Part shown: positions 8,711 through 18,869 of the stretch, in pieces
Numbering within the stretch: position 1 is the stretch's first letter
Layout of the letters: each line of letters begins with the position of its first letter
Source of the DNA: Candidatus Acetothermia bacterium
Lineage (GTDB): Bacteria; Bipolaricaulota; Bipolaricaulia; RBG-16-55-9
Assembly (NCBI GenBank): GCA_016201405.1
Contig: JACQCZ010000014.1
Span: 1 to 64,000, forward strand
DNA: 64,000 nt
Direction: 5' to 3'
The notes under the pieces: model-generated
The model's input: the letters and a program-made list of their open reading frames with translations, nothing else
Told to the model about the DNA's origin: nothing
Databases searched by the model: none
Program-made: the position numbers and the translations under genes

Positions 8711-8951
8711 AGAGGCTCTGCCCCCCGACATCGCGGCACTCATCAAAGTCGGCAAAATTCTGGCTATCGCGCGCCATGATTTGTGTCCGATCCGCCATCT
8801 CATAGGGGTGACTCCGCCAGGACCGACGGCGGATACGCCACGCGCATGTCCGACCAAATCGGTCCTGATCACCAACTCGCACCAAGTCATCACATCGTCT
8901 ATTTCCGTGCGGACTCTGATCAATAAAATCTTGAAATTGGATGAGACCTAA
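8700..8951 (+). CDS. RemA/DUF370-like regulatory protein (divergent)
   Basis: KVGKILAIARHDLCPIRHLI...PTKSVLITNSHQVITSSISVRTLINKI resembles RemA; sits in the canonical yicC-remA-gmk position. Confidence 0.6.
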   Translation: MSNEEALPPDIAALIKVGKILAIARHDLCPIRHLIGVTPPGPTADTPRACPTKSVLITNSHQVITSSISVRTLINKILKLDET

Positions 8952-9534
8952 CGCCACCGTGAAGAGAGACGGCATTCTTTTTGTTCTATCAGGCCCATCT
9001 GGAGTCGGAAAATCCACAGTCCGCGAAAAGCTAATCTCTGAGTTGGGGCTAATCTATTCAATCTCGGCGACCACCCGGGCTCCCCGTGCTGGAGAGAAGG
9101 AGGGAATTGATTATGAATTTATCACGACAGAGGAGTTCGAGCGGCGCGTAAAGGCCAATGAATTTGTCGAGTGGGCCCGGGTTTTCGGGCGTGGATATGG
9201 TACACCTAAAATACAGCTTCTAGTGCAGATCAAGAAGGGCAATGACGTTCTCTTAGAAATTGATGTTCAAGGTGCAGATCAGATTCGCATGCTGCAAAGC
9301 TCTCTCGGTGTTGAGATTTACTATATCTTTATATTGCCGCCATCTCTTGAAGAGTTGAGAAGACGCCAACAGAAGCGTGGCTCTGATTCATTTGTAGAGA
9401 TTGAGAAGAGATTTCAATGGGCGCTGGTTGAAATCTCTCATGCCCACGAGTTTGATTTTGTTGTTGTCAATAAAAATGTAGAAGAGACAATTGGTGTAAT
9501 CACAGAGTTTATGAAAGCTGCCCGATCAGCCTGA
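8941..9534 (+). CDS. gmk: Guanylate kinase
   Basis: LSGPSGVGKSTVREKL, ISATTRAPRAGEKEGIDYEFIT. Confidence 0.95.
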   Translation: MRPNATVKRDGILFVLSGPSGVGKSTVREKLISELGLIYSISATTRAPRAGEKEGIDYEFITTEEFERRVKANEFVEWARVFGRGYGTPKIQLLVQIKKGNDVLLEIDVQGADQIRMLQSSLGVEIYYIFILPPSLEELRRRQQKRGSDSFVEIEKRFQWALVEISHAHEFDFVVVNKNVEETIGVITEFMKAARSA

Positions 9535-9536
9535 AA

Positions 9537-10112
9537 TTAGATTTTGCCTTCCGTGCCGTGCCGTACTCGTGAAAAATTCTCTTTGTGCTGAATCACGCTG
9601 AGAATTCCCAGCACTGCCATAAGCCAAACAGCAGTAGATATTCCGTCGAGTAGACCAATAGCAATGGGTGCCGCAAGCAGCGCAATCACTGATGCAATCG
9701 AAACATAGCGAGTGATTAAGGCCAATACTCCCCAAAAAGCAATGGTGATAAGAAATGCGGGCCATGAGATGGCGAGCAAGATGCCAAGAGTTGTAGCCAC
9801 TCCCTTTCCGCTCTTGAAGCCGAGAAAGAGGCTCCAGTTATGACCCGCTACCGCAAAGCCTGAGATCCAGATGGGTTGCGAAAAATTTGTGGTTAAGATT
9901 GCTGCTCCAAAGCCTTTGGCTATGTCAAGCAGAAGAGCCGCAATCCCAAATTGAGGCCCGACAGAACGGGCAACGTTGGTTGCGCCCACATTCCCGCTCC
10001 CAACGAGTCTCGGATCGACTCCCTTAGCTTTGGCAATGAGGTAGCTAAAGGGAATCGATCCAATAAGATAATTTAGGATTGAAAATAGAACAGCCTCAAC
10101 AAGCCCCGACAA
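9537..10112 (-). CDS. plsY: Glycerol-3-phosphate acyltransferase PlsY
   Basis: YLIGSIPFSYLIAKAKGVD, GSGNVGATNVAR, AVAGHNWSLFLGFKSGKGVATTLG. Confidence 0.95.
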   Translation of the reverse strand: MSGLVEAVLFSILNYLIGSIPFSYLIAKAKGVDPRLVGSGNVGATNVARSVGPQFGIAALLLDIAKGFGAAILTTNFSQPIWISGFAVAGHNWSLFLGFKSGKGVATTLGILLAISWPAFLITIAFWGVLALITRYVSIASVIALLAAPIAIGLLDGISTAVWLMAVLGILSVIQHKENFSRVRHGTEGKI

Positions 10113-10115
10113 GAT

Positions 10116-11876
10116 TTACTGCTCGGGTTCGGAGACGAGCCCCTTCTTCCGCTCCAAATGCTCGCGGAGAGTCATGCGCTGCGGGCCATCATCCTGCTGC
10201 TCATACTCAAATTCTCGCTCTCGTTCGCGCTCGCGGGGTCTCTCTCGTTCACGCTCACGGCGAGGCTCCGGCTCCTGCTGCTGCATTTGCTGTTGTTTTG
10301 GCTCTTGGGGTTTTCGCAGAGAGAGCCGCACTTGCCGCTTCTCCTCGTTGACCCCAATGATGCGGGCCTGGACGGAGTCGCCAGATTTGAGGACGTCGCC
10401 TGGCTTATCAATGCGCTCTTCCGAGATCTCAGAGACGTGAATGAGCCCCTCGACCTCATCGGTGATGCGGCAGAAGGCTCCGAAGTCCTTGAGCTCCGTG
10501 ATCTTGCCATCAACGACAGTGCCCACGGGATAATTCTCCACAAAGGCGTGCCATGGATCTTCCTGCAGCTCGCGGAGGGAGAGCCGAATCTTGCGACGCG
10601 CCCCGTCCGACTTGATCACTTTGATGGTCACTTCATCGCCGACCTTCACAACGTCAGCGGGGTTGTTGACGCGATCCCAACTCATCTCAGAGATGTGAAG
10701 CAGGGCTTCTACACCTTGCTCCAGCTCCACGAAAGCTCCAAAGTCGAGCAGCTTTGTCACCTTGCCCGTGACCACAGCTCCCTCCGGGAATTTAGACTGA
10801 ATCGACTCCCACGGGTCGGCCTGGGTGCGGCGCATGCTGAGCGAGATTCTGCGGGTCTTCTCATCCGCATCAAGCACAATCACTTCGACCTGATCGCTCT
10901 CTTTGACGACCTCACGCGGATCTTCGGGGAATCCCCAGGATAGCTCTGAAATGTGGACTAGACCTTCAACATCCTCTTCCAGCCGTACGAAGGCCCCAAA
11001 TTCTGTAATAGCAACGACTTCGCCCGTGAACTTTTCTCCCTTGGGATACCGCCCTGCAATTCCACCCCATGGATCGGGTCGGGTCTGCTTGATGGAGAGC
11101 GAGATGCGCTGCTTCTGGTTCTCAACATCAAGAATCTTGACTTTGATCTTCTGCCCAACTTTGTAGTTGCTGGGCGGTGCAGGCAGATCTTTCCAGCTAA
11201 TCTCAGTGCGGTGGACTAATCCTTCAAAACCGCCAATGTCTACGAAAAGACCAAAATCGACGATGCTCTTGATTTCGCCATCAATGATGTCTCCAACTTT
11301 GAACTTAGAGAGAACATCCTTAAGGCGCTTTCTTTCATTATCTTGCAAATACGCTTTGTGGGAGACGACCAGATTCTTTTCGCGGCGATTGAGCTCCAAA
11401 ATCTTGAGCGGAATCTCTTTGCCCCGGAGCTTATCAATCTCTGCAGGCAAGTCACCACCCAAATGAGAGCCGGGCAGGAAGGCTCGAATGCCTTTTAGGT
11501 TGACATGATATCCTGCATCTTTGACGATATCCTCAACCACACCCGTGACGGGCTCTCCGCTGCGGTAGTGTCTCTCCAGCTCGCCAATCCACTTGGTGTA
11601 GATGGCTTGCCGCTCCGAGACGTGGATCGTGCCCTCTTCTTCGTCAATATATGTAATGATGACTTCGATCTCTTCATCGGGCTTGATCCGGCCACGGCGG
11701 AATGGAGCCAGCTCTCCGGTGCGAAGCTGTGCTTCAGACTTGTAGCCAATGTCCACCAGCACCACTTCACTCCCGGGCTGTATGACCCGTCCCTTGAGAA
11801 TGTCCCCGCGGTTGTAGAGTTGGACATCCTTTGCCTCGAAAAACTCCTGCATCTGCTTCTTCATACTGTCCGCCAT
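10116..11876 (-). CDS. rpsA: 30S ribosomal protein S1 (six S1 domains)
   Basis: Repeated S1 motifs (GEVVAITEFGAFVRLEEDVEGLVHISELSW and similar); Arg/Glu-rich C-terminal tail. Confidence 0.93.
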   Translation of the reverse strand: MADSMKKQMQEFFEAKDVQLYNRGDILKGRVIQPGSEVVLVDIGYKSEAQLRTGELAPFRRGRIKPDEEIEVIITYIDEEEGTIHVSERQAIYTKWIGELERHYRSGEPVTGVVEDIVKDAGYHVNLKGIRAFLPGSHLGGDLPAEIDKLRGKEIPLKILELNRREKNLVVSHKAYLQDNERKRLKDVLSKFKVGDIIDGEIKSIVDFGLFVDIGGFEGLVHRTEISWKDLPAPPSNYKVGQKIKVKILDVENQKQRISLSIKQTRPDPWGGIAGRYPKGEKFTGEVVAITEFGAFVRLEEDVEGLVHISELSWGFPEDPREVVKESDQVEVIVLDADEKTRRISLSMRRTQADPWESIQSKFPEGAVVTGKVTKLLDFGAFVELEQGVEALLHISEMSWDRVNNPADVVKVGDEVTIKVIKSDGARRKIRLSLRELQEDPWHAFVENYPVGTVVDGKITELKDFGAFCRITDEVEGLIHVSEISEERIDKPGDVLKSGDSVQARIIGVNEEKRQVRLSLRKPQEPKQQQMQQQEPEPRRERERERPREREREREFEYEQQDDGPQRMTLREHLERKKGLVSEPEQ

Positions 11877-12782
11877 TTATTGGTCACCCACTAACGTCCG
11901 TATTTTCTCGGAGACTTGCTGGATTGCACACTCTGGCGTGGACGCCCCAGCGGAGATTCCGACTCGATTAACGCTTTCGAACCAATCGGATTTCAGCTCG
12001 GAAGAGTCTTCAACATGATAGCATCTGGTGTACTCTGCTGCAATCTCCACCAAACGATTGGTGTTTGAGCTCTGTCTTCCGCCGATCACCACCACCAAAT
12101 CGACCGCCTGAGCCAGCTCGCGAATGGCATCCTGTCTGTCAAAAGTCGCTTGACATATTGTGTTATAAGCTCGCACTTCTAGCACTTGCTCTAAAACATC
12201 GCCAATCAGCTTGGCATAAGTCTCATGCGGATGCGTAGTTTGAGAGATGAATCCGACGCGATCCGAGGCCTTCAAGTTGAGCGTTTCAATTTCATCCGGT
12301 CCTGCGATTACATCCACTTGCCCTTGTAAATCCCTGACAAAGCCTAAAATCCCCTGAATCTCCGGGTGCTCTTCATGCCCCATAATCACCAGGCGATAGC
12401 CATCTTCGACGATTTTTCTGGCAAAGTTCTGTGGAATCGTGACGAGCGGACAGGTCCCATCTGAGATCTCGTAGCCCCGAGCTTTGACCTCTTGTTTGAC
12501 GTGCGGAGAGACGCCATGCGCCCGGATCAAGACAATGCCACTCTCGCCATCAGGAAGTTTTGGCAATTCGCTGGTGCTCTGGATGAACTTCATTCCCATC
12601 GCTTTGATGCGCCGGACCTCTTGCGGGTTGTGAATCAACTCGCCCAGACAGTAGATATGGTTTTTTTTGCTTTCAAGCAGCTCTTCAGCCATCCGCAGGA
12701 TGCGCTCGACGCCAAAACAGAATCCGGCGCTGGTGGCCCGAATGATCTCTACCATCCGATATTGGCACCTCTCATAATCCAA
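11877..12782 (-). CDS. ispH: 4-hydroxy-3-methylbut-2-enyl diphosphate reductase
   Basis: IRATSAGFCFGVERILRMAEE, DGTCPLVT, MGHEEHPEIQG, VVIGGRQSSNTNRL. Confidence 0.95.
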   Translation of the reverse strand: MDYERCQYRMVEIIRATSAGFCFGVERILRMAEELLESKKNHIYCLGELIHNPQEVRRIKAMGMKFIQSTSELPKLPDGESGIVLIRAHGVSPHVKQEVKARGYEISDGTCPLVTIPQNFARKIVEDGYRLVIMGHEEHPEIQGILGFVRDLQGQVDVIAGPDEIETLNLKASDRVGFISQTTHPHETYAKLIGDVLEQVLEVRAYNTICQATFDRQDAIRELAQAVDLVVVIGGRQSSNTNRLVEIAAEYTRCYHVEDSSELKSDWFESVNRVGISAGASTPECAIQQVSEKIRTLVGDQ

Positions 12783-13440
12783 TCCATGTGCTTAGCAGCT
12801 TCTCTTTCTTGCGCGCTGGTTTTGGACGACCTGTCTCATCGAGCTCCTCCATGAGCGCTTCAGCCAGCTGATCATAGCGCTCTTTGCGGGATACTTCACC
12901 TATGAGTCGCTCTTCAAGGTCCTGAAGTGAGAAGGGTTTTCCAATGTAAGCAGTAACTTTCGGGAATCCAAAGGGATATTTTGGGGGATATGGGCCGACG
13001 CACTCCAGTCTGATGGGCAGAAAGTCGTGTTTGGTCTTTTCTGCAAAGCGGATGACGCCGACGCGCACTTGATCGGTCTGTAACGTTGTGCCTTCTGGAA
13101 AGATAGCGACAATGCGATTCTGCCGCATTCCTTCGATCACTTTGCGAAAATTATCCTTTGAGAAATTGTCCCGGTCGATCGCAATCGAATAGTGTTTGAC
13201 AAAGATGTGGAAAAACAAGTTTTTCAGCAGGCTTTTGCGGGCAATAAAGTGGATGCGGTTCCGTCCGCCGAGAGCCGAGATCATAAGCGGAATATCCCAA
13301 TAGCTGCGGTGGCGGGCGATGAGCAGAACGCCCTTCTCTTTTGGCATATTCTCGCGTCCGATGACCCGAAACCGAAAGGCGATCTTGAGGAAGAGAGTCA
13401 GAGGAACTTCGCCAATGCGATAGATCAGATCTCGCAGCAT
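12772..13440 (-). CDS. plsC: 1-acyl-sn-glycerol-3-phosphate acyltransferase
   Basis: LIARHRSYWDIPL (variant HX4D), FPEGTT. Confidence 0.88.
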   Translation of the reverse strand: MLRDLIYRIGEVPLTLFLKIAFRFRVIGRENMPKEKGVLLIARHRSYWDIPLMISALGGRNRIHFIARKSLLKNLFFHIFVKHYSIAIDRDNFSKDNFRKVIEGMRQNRIVAIFPEGTTLQTDQVRVGVIRFAEKTKHDFLPIRLECVGPYPPKYPFGFPKVTAYIGKPFSLQDLEERLIGEVSRKERYDQLAEALMEELDETGRPKPARKKEKLLSTWIGL

Positions 13441-13647
13441 GGTTATGTGGGGCTTCGCCCTATCCTATTGCGAGTACTAGGGTAACAGAGTGGTATGGGA
13501 CGTGCAACGACTCCATTTGAATGAGAGCAAATGAATATGAAATCATGAGTTGCCATCGTCACTCCATCGACAAAGCCTTGACAGGAGGTGGTACGACTCT
13601 GTTAAAATTATCCAATATAATTATTTTGAGTAGTTGAAAGGGGAACA

Positions 13648-13980
13648 ATGGACAGAGACTTTCTTGGCAAACGCGGTTTAGGTGTTCTTTCACAGATTGA
13701 TCGCATTGAATTGATACTTTGTGCACTTCTCGATAAATTTATCACCGAGGGAACAAAAGAGACTAAATATCATGGTGTAAGGCAATTGACAGGCCAAAGC
13801 TCCTATCTGGTCATAATTGCTGATCCCAATGGAAACATATCACCCCTCGGTTATCGAGATGACCTTGATGATGCGGGCTGGTTCTACGACAGAGCACGAA
13901 TAGCTATGTATGGTGCATCAGTAAAGAAAACATACTTGAATTTCCCTGAGAAGCATAACTTGGCAAAAGAAAGGTCCTAA
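13648..13980 (+). CDS. Hypothetical protein
   Basis: ORF with SD-like aaaggggaac; possible promoter TTGACA at 13578 and TTAAAA near 13602. Confidence 0.5.
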   Translation: MDRDFLGKRGLGVLSQIDRIELILCALLDKFITEGTKETKYHGVRQLTGQSSYLVIIADPNGNISPLGYRDDLDDAGWFYDRARIAMYGASVKKTYLNFPEKHNLAKERS

Positions 13981-14189
13981 TTCAGTTACAGACGATTAGA
14001 ATGTAATACTTAGACGAGCTCTTCAGTCTCTTCGGGGCCATGGAGAAAAGGAACTCTATGTATGTCAAGTTCGTAATGCATCTTAGAAGTAGGATGTTTG
14101 GAATTGTCTTCTTTTTCGAGAGCTCTCCTGTATCATATAAAATAAGCGTTGCGCCTGGATACTGGATAGGTCCATACAACTTCTAACTC

Positions 14190-14633
14190 ATGGAGGTAGC
14201 TTCAACTATGCAGAAAATCACTCCATTCTTGTGGTTCGATGGCAATGCCGAAGAGGCGGCGAAGTTTTATATCTCTATATTTAAAAATTCAAAGATCGTG
14301 AGCTCTAATCCAATGATTGTGGAATTCACGCTCGACGGGCAGGAATTCATGGCGCTAAATGGAGGGCCGAAGTTCAAATTCACTGAAGCCGTATCGTTTT
14401 TTGTAAGCTGTAAGGACCAGCAAGAGGTCGATTACTACTGGGAGAAGCTCTCCGCAGGTGGGGCAAAAGGCCAATGTGGCTGGCTCAAAGACAAGTTCGG
14501 CGTCTCATGGCAGATAATCCCGAAGGCCTTGGGCGAGCTCATGAGCGGCCCGGATCCGGAAAAGTCGCAAAGGGTAATGCAAGCCATGCTCAAAATGACA
14601 AAAATTGATATTGAGGGCTTGAAGAGAGCTTAA
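14190..14633 (+). CDS. VOC-family protein (PhnB-like)
   Basis: [30 protein letters not shown]...[19 protein letters not shown]. Confidence 0.93.
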   Translation: MEVASTMQKITPFLWFDGNAEEAAKFYISIFKNSKIVSSNPMIVEFTLDGQEFMALNGGPKFKFTEAVSFFVSCKDQQEVDYYWEKLSAGGAKGQCGWLKDKFGVSWQIIPKALGELMSGPDPEKSQRVMQAMLKMTKIDIEGLKRA

Positions 14634-14648
14634 GAGAAAAACAAAGCT

Positions 14649-15245
14649 TTACCCGAAAAGCTCCCTTGGGAATAGCGTTTCGAGCAATAGGTCTTTTCCA
14701 GCGCCAGTCTTTGCGGAGTATGGAATGACATTGTCTACACCAGACTCTCTCTTGATCAAGGCCATCTGCTGGGCGATTTCATGACGGCTGAGCTTGTCCA
14801 TCTTGTTGGCAATAAAGAGATAGGCATGTTTCTGCTCTTTGAGGATTTTAATCAGCTCCAAATCGCGGTCAGTCAGCCCAATTTTGATGTCCAATATAAT
14901 TATAATTTTTTCGGGTTTGACGCCTGAATAGGTGAGGTACCAGACCAGATGCTTTCTGATCTTCTCCTTCTCATCGAGACTCAGCTTTGCATAGCCATAG
15001 CCAGGCAGATCGACAAAATAGAATTTGCGGTTGATGAGAAAGAAATTGATCTCTGTTGTCTTTCCTGGTTTCTTAGAAACTTTTACCAAGTCTTTCTTAT
15101 GCACCAGTGAGTTGATCACGCTGGATTTGCCTACATTGGAGCGTCCGGCAAAGACAATCTGTGGAATCCCATCCAGCAAGATAGGATCAGAGCCTCGAAT
15201 TCCCTTCACAAACTCAGATGTGTTGATCAACATGCCTGTATGCAT
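14649..15245 (-). CDS. engB: Ribosome biogenesis GTP-binding protein YsxC/EngB
   Basis: FAGRSNVGKSSVINSLV, DLPGYGYAKLS, NKMDK. Confidence 0.95.
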   Translation of the reverse strand: MHTGMLINTSEFVKGIRGSDPILLDGIPQIVFAGRSNVGKSSVINSLVHKKDLVKVSKKPGKTTEINFFLINRKFYFVDLPGYGYAKLSLDEKEKIRKHLVWYLTYSGVKPEKIIIILDIKIGLTDRDLELIKILKEQKHAYLFIANKMDKLSRHEIAQQMALIKRESGVDNVIPYSAKTGAGKDLLLETLFPRELFG

Positions 15246-15311
15246 GTATAGGGCATGTGAGAGAGATTGGCCAGTTTATGAGTGGGTTCGTCCGGGTTCA
15301 TTCTTTTGACT

Positions 15312-16160
15312 TCAGCTGATAATCCGGTAACCCTTTTCTGTGAATTTGCAGATATAGCACTTGCAACCCAGCGCGTTCTCGGCCTGTTTGGAAATTGCCA
15401 GCGCCTGCCACGCATCTTTGACGATCGTGAAATAGGACGCTCCGCTCCCGCTCATCCAGGTGGATAGGCAGATCGCTGAGAGCCTCTTTGAGAAATCGGC
15501 TAGCTCTGGTGAGAGCTTTAATGCCGCGTGCTCCAGATCATTTTCGTACTCAGAGCTCATGAAATTGGAATCTCGTGGCTCAAGACTGTCTAGCGTGGAG
15601 TAGACATCTTTCGTGCTCAGTGCGAATGGGGGGCTAAACAGAATGACACGACTTGCCTTTGTGCGATAGGGTACTTTAGTAAGGCTTTCACCGCGTCCTT
15701 GACCTCGGCAGCGTCCCCCCTCAAGGAAGAATGGCACATCACTCCCCAGTTCAATAGCCAGCCCTTTGAGCTCGTCTTGTTTTAGCTTCAGATTGAGCAG
15801 CCGATTGAGACCCACTAGCGTCGCAGCGGCATCAGTGCTTCCACCACCCAGACCTGCCCCTATTGGGATATTTTTTGTGAGCTGAATTGAGACGCCCTGC
15901 TGCACACCACTCTTTTCTCGAAGCAGCTGTGCAGCCTTGATGACCAGATTCTCTTCTGCAGAAATATTGATGGCCGGGTTGACGCTCAGCAGAAGTTGAT
16001 CGTCTTGGCGAAGCTTGAGCTGAAGCTGATCGGCGAGTGAGATGCTCTGAAAGATTGTGTCAATGTTGTGAAAGCCGTCTGGACGTCTGCCCAGCACCTT
16101 TAGGCCAAGATTGATCTTGGCGTAAGCTTCAATTTGCAGCGAGTCCACTCTCTCGCTCAT
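15312..16160 (-). CDS. ispE: 4-diphosphocytidyl-2-C-methyl-D-erythritol kinase
   Basis: AYAKINLGLKVLGRRPDGFHNIDTIFQSI; IPIGAGLGGGSTDAAATL. Confidence 0.93.
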   Translation of the reverse strand: MSERVDSLQIEAYAKINLGLKVLGRRPDGFHNIDTIFQSISLADQLQLKLRQDDQLLLSVNPAINISAEENLVIKAAQLLREKSGVQQGVSIQLTKNIPIGAGLGGGSTDAAATLVGLNRLLNLKLKQDELKGLAIELGSDVPFFLEGGRCRGQGRGESLTKVPYRTKASRVILFSPPFALSTKDVYSTLDSLEPRDSNFMSSEYENDLEHAALKLSPELADFSKRLSAICLSTWMSGSGASYFTIVKDAWQALAISKQAENALGCKCYICKFTEKGYRIIS

Positions 16161-17355
16161 AGATAATCTTCCCAGAAGCAACGACAGCGTGCACTACGCC
16201 ATGCCCAAAGAAGTATGGAATCTGTCTGTAATTCTTTAAGTCTAGCACGACGAGATCGCCGCGCTTCCCTTCCTCAAGGCTTCCCGTAATCCCGGCGCGA
16301 TCGAGGGCCGCTGCAGCATTGAGTGTGGCAGCCGTCAATGCCTCTTCGACGCTCATCTTCATCTTCATCACGGCCAGAGACAGAATCAGCAGCATGGAAT
16401 GGACGAGACAAGTTCCAGGATTAAAGTCCGTGCCCAGCGCGACTGGCAGCCCCATGTCGATCATCTCTCGTGCGGGGGCATAGTTGAGATTGAGTGTGAA
16501 GGCTGTCCCTGGCAATAGAACGGGAATGACGCCTGCCTCAAGCATCGCGTACATTCCGTTGGAGGAGATAAAGAGTAAGTGATCTGCAGAAGTTGCCTTC
16601 AGCTCCGCGGATAGCTCTGCACTCTGCGAGTTTTGAAATTCTTCGGCATGGAGCTTCAGTTTGAGCCCGACAGAGCTGGCCGCCTTCAGAACTTCGCGGC
16701 TATCGGAGATACTGAAAAAGCCCCTTTCGCAAAAGATGTCGCAGAACTCAGCCAAGCGGTGGCTTACCACTTGGGGGATCATCTTTTCGACAATCTCCCC
16801 AACATAATCTTCTTTCTTAACCCCTTCGGGAATGGCATGCGCACCCAAGAAAGTGGGAACAACTTCAATCGGAAGATTGGCCTTGAGCCGCTTGATGACT
16901 TTTAGGAGTTTTAGCTCGCCTTCAGTGTTGAGGCCATAGCCGCTTTTGATCTCCACGGTGGTTGTTCCCCGTGAGATCATATCGAGCAGAAAACGCCTTG
17001 AATACTGGTAAATTTGCTCGTCAGTCGCTGCTCGAACCAGGTTCATTGAGGTGAGAATTCCTTTACCGTATGGCTCACCCAGGCAGCGGGCCAGAAACTC
17101 TTCCTCACGGCTTCCATAAAAGGCGGCATGCGTATGAGGATCGATGAGCCCTGGAATGACAACACCGCGCTTGGCATCAAGCGTGCGGTCGCGCATGGCC
17201 TTTGGCAGCTCGCTCATCATCCCCATCGAGAGGATCTGCCCATTCACAATCTGGATGTAGGCATCCTCCAAGATCGTGAGGTTCTTCATCTCCTCACCAC
17301 TCACGCCTTTTGAGCCTTGCGGAGTTACGAGCTGTCCAATGTTGATTACAAACAT
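16129..17355 (-). CDS. hutI: Imidazolonepropionase
   Basis: IPGLIDPHTHAAFYGSREEEF, STTTVEIKSGYGL-type motif, KLHAEEF, ALGTDFNPGTC. Confidence 0.93.
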   Translation of the reverse strand: MFVINIGQLVTPQGSKGVSGEEMKNLTILEDAYIQIVNGQILSMGMMSELPKAMRDRTLDAKRGVVIPGLIDPHTHAAFYGSREEEFLARCLGEPYGKGILTSMNLVRAATDEQIYQYSRRFLLDMISRGTTTVEIKSGYGLNTEGELKLLKVIKRLKANLPIEVVPTFLGAHAIPEGVKKEDYVGEIVEKMIPQVVSHRLAEFCDIFCERGFFSISDSREVLKAASSVGLKLKLHAEEFQNSQSAELSAELKATSADHLLFISSNGMYAMLEAGVIPVLLPGTAFTLNLNYAPAREMIDMGLPVALGTDFNPGTCLVHSMLLILSLAVMKMKMSVEEALTAATLNAAAALDRAGITGSLEEGKRGDLVVLDLKNYRQIPYFFGHGVVHAVVASGKIIYERESGLAAN

Positions 17356-17385
17356 GCTCTTTATTTCTCTCACGTGAAGTTTCTC

Positions 17386-17436
17386 AATCCCGCCCCGGAT
17401 CAAATCCCGGGCAGACTCCAGCAAGAATCCAGGAAT
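17386..17436 (-). repeat. Degenerate member of the palindromic repeat family
   Basis: Contains gaatccagga (17425-17434), reverse complement of the shared tcctggattc, in the hutI-folD gap. Confidence 0.4.
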
Positions 17437-18297
17437 TCACTTGCTGCAAATCGCCTTTGCCGCCTGGATAGTGTTGGCCATGATCATCGTCGCGGTCATG
17501 GCACCAACACCGCCTTTGACTGGAGTGATTAAACCAGCTTTTCCCTTTGCCTTCTCGAAATCCACATCTCCAACAATTGTTCCATCTTTTAGGGCGTTAT
17601 AGCCAATATCAATCACAGCCGCACCGGGTTTGATCATCTCTTCCGTCACTAAATGGGGCACACCAACGGCGGCACAGAGAACATCCGCCTGCAGAGTGTG
17701 TCTCTTCAAATCTTTTGTGCGAGAGTGGCAGATTGTCACGGTGGCGTTTGCTTTTAATAGCAGCATTGCTAATGGCTTGCCAACCACTTCACCCCGGCCT
17801 AACACCACAGCATGCTTGCCTTGGAGTTCAACCTCACATGCCTCGAGCAATTTTATTACACCGTATGGCGTTGCGGGGATGAATGACTCCTTCCCTGCGA
17901 AGAGCTTGCCCTGGCTGATCAGTGTTACGCCATCGACGTCTTTCTCAGGTGCAATTGCATCTTGGATGGAGCGAGAATCGATCTCCTCGGGAAGCGGGAA
18001 TTCGACTAGAATGCCATGAACAGTGATATCTTGGTTGAGGGAGCCTAGTTTAGCTATTAAATTCCGTGTGTTTGTCGATTTTTGCAGATGAAGTCCTTCA
18101 AAACCCATTCCCAGCTCACCAGCCAGCTTCTCTTTGGCTCGAAAATAATAACCCGACGCTGGGTCATCTCCGACCCAGACGACCGCCAGCTTAGGGAAAA
18201 TTCCAAATTTCTTGAGAGACTCGATCTCTTCACGTAAATCGCTCTGAAATCCTTTGGCGATGGCGCGGCCATCAATGACGCGCTCTTTTGTGCTCAT
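17437..18297 (-). CDS. folD: Bifunctional methylenetetrahydrofolate dehydrogenase/cyclohydrolase
   Basis: VVWVGDDPASGYYFRAK, LGRGEVVGKPLAMLLL, TPVKGGVGAMTATMIMANT. Confidence 0.95.
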   Translation of the reverse strand: MSTKERVIDGRAIAKGFQSDLREEIESLKKFGIFPKLAVVWVGDDPASGYYFRAKEKLAGELGMGFEGLHLQKSTNTRNLIAKLGSLNQDITVHGILVEFPLPEEIDSRSIQDAIAPEKDVDGVTLISQGKLFAGKESFIPATPYGVIKLLEACEVELQGKHAVVLGRGEVVGKPLAMLLLKANATVTICHSRTKDLKRHTLQADVLCAAVGVPHLVTEEMIKPGAAVIDIGYNALKDGTIVGDVDFEKAKGKAGLITPVKGGVGAMTATMIMANTIQAAKAICSK

Positions 18298-18677
18298 ATC
18301 GAGACCTTCTCCTTGAGCACTCGGTCTAGGATGGCGTTCACAAATGCAGGCGACTTTTCTGTCCCGTATCGCTTTGCCAGCTCTACAGCTTCGTTGATCA
18401 CGACTTCGGGCGGGATATCTTTGCGGTAGTAGAGCTCATAGATGGCCAGGCGCAAAAGACTTCGATCAACAGAGTGGAGACGAGAGATGTGCCAGCCCTC
18501 AGCTCGCTCCTGAATGACGGGGTCAATCTCAGACTGGTGGGCTTCAATTCCACGAAGAACATCGAGCACGTACGCATCCGTGATCAATTCCAGCTCGTCA
18601 ATTTGGCCGGAGAAATCGCGCTGAAAGAGCATCTTGAGCGCCTCTTCCCTAGCTCTGCGCCTATCCATCGTTTTCAA
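18294..18677 (-). CDS. nusB: Transcription antitermination factor NusB
   Basis: RRRAREEALKMLFQRDFSG...VDRSLLRLAIYELYYRKDIPPEVVINEAVELAKRYGTEKSPAFVNAILD. Confidence 0.95.
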   Translation of the reverse strand: MKTMDRRRAREEALKMLFQRDFSGQIDELELITDAYVLDVLRGIEAHQSEIDPVIQERAEGWHISRLHSVDRSLLRLAIYELYYRKDIPPEVVINEAVELAKRYGTEKSPAFVNAILDRVLKEKVSI

Positions 18678-18680
18678 GGC

Positions 18681-18869
18681 CTATTGAAAGAAGTGCGCGA
18701 AGAGATCCCGGATCTTCTCGCGAAGCTCATCCGATTCCAAGATTTTTCCGATGACATATCCAACAATTGGAAGGACGACCAGCGCCCAGTATTGAGAAAA
18801 CGTCAGAATGAATCCCAAAACGAGCCCAACTACTGAAAAGATGATGGGCAGCGTAAAGAGATTACTCAT
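18681..18869 (-). CDS. DUF2273-like small membrane protein
   Basis: 62 aa, two hydrophobic segments, next to AmaP and Asp23. Confidence 0.7.
   Translation of the reverse strand: MSNLFTLPIIFSVVGLVLGFILTFSQYWALVVLPIVGYVIGKILESDELREKIRDLFAHFFQ

Noticed and set aside
10158-10943. 261-aa ORF on the plus strand opposite rpsA
   Set aside because: Antisense to a clear S1 gene; no family resemblance; composition is a by-product of the repetitive rpsA coding sequence.
13982-14179. 65-aa minus-strand ORF between the hypothetical gene and the VOC gene
   Set aside because: AT-rich gap with promoter-like sequence for the VOC gene; no family resemblance or convincing SD.
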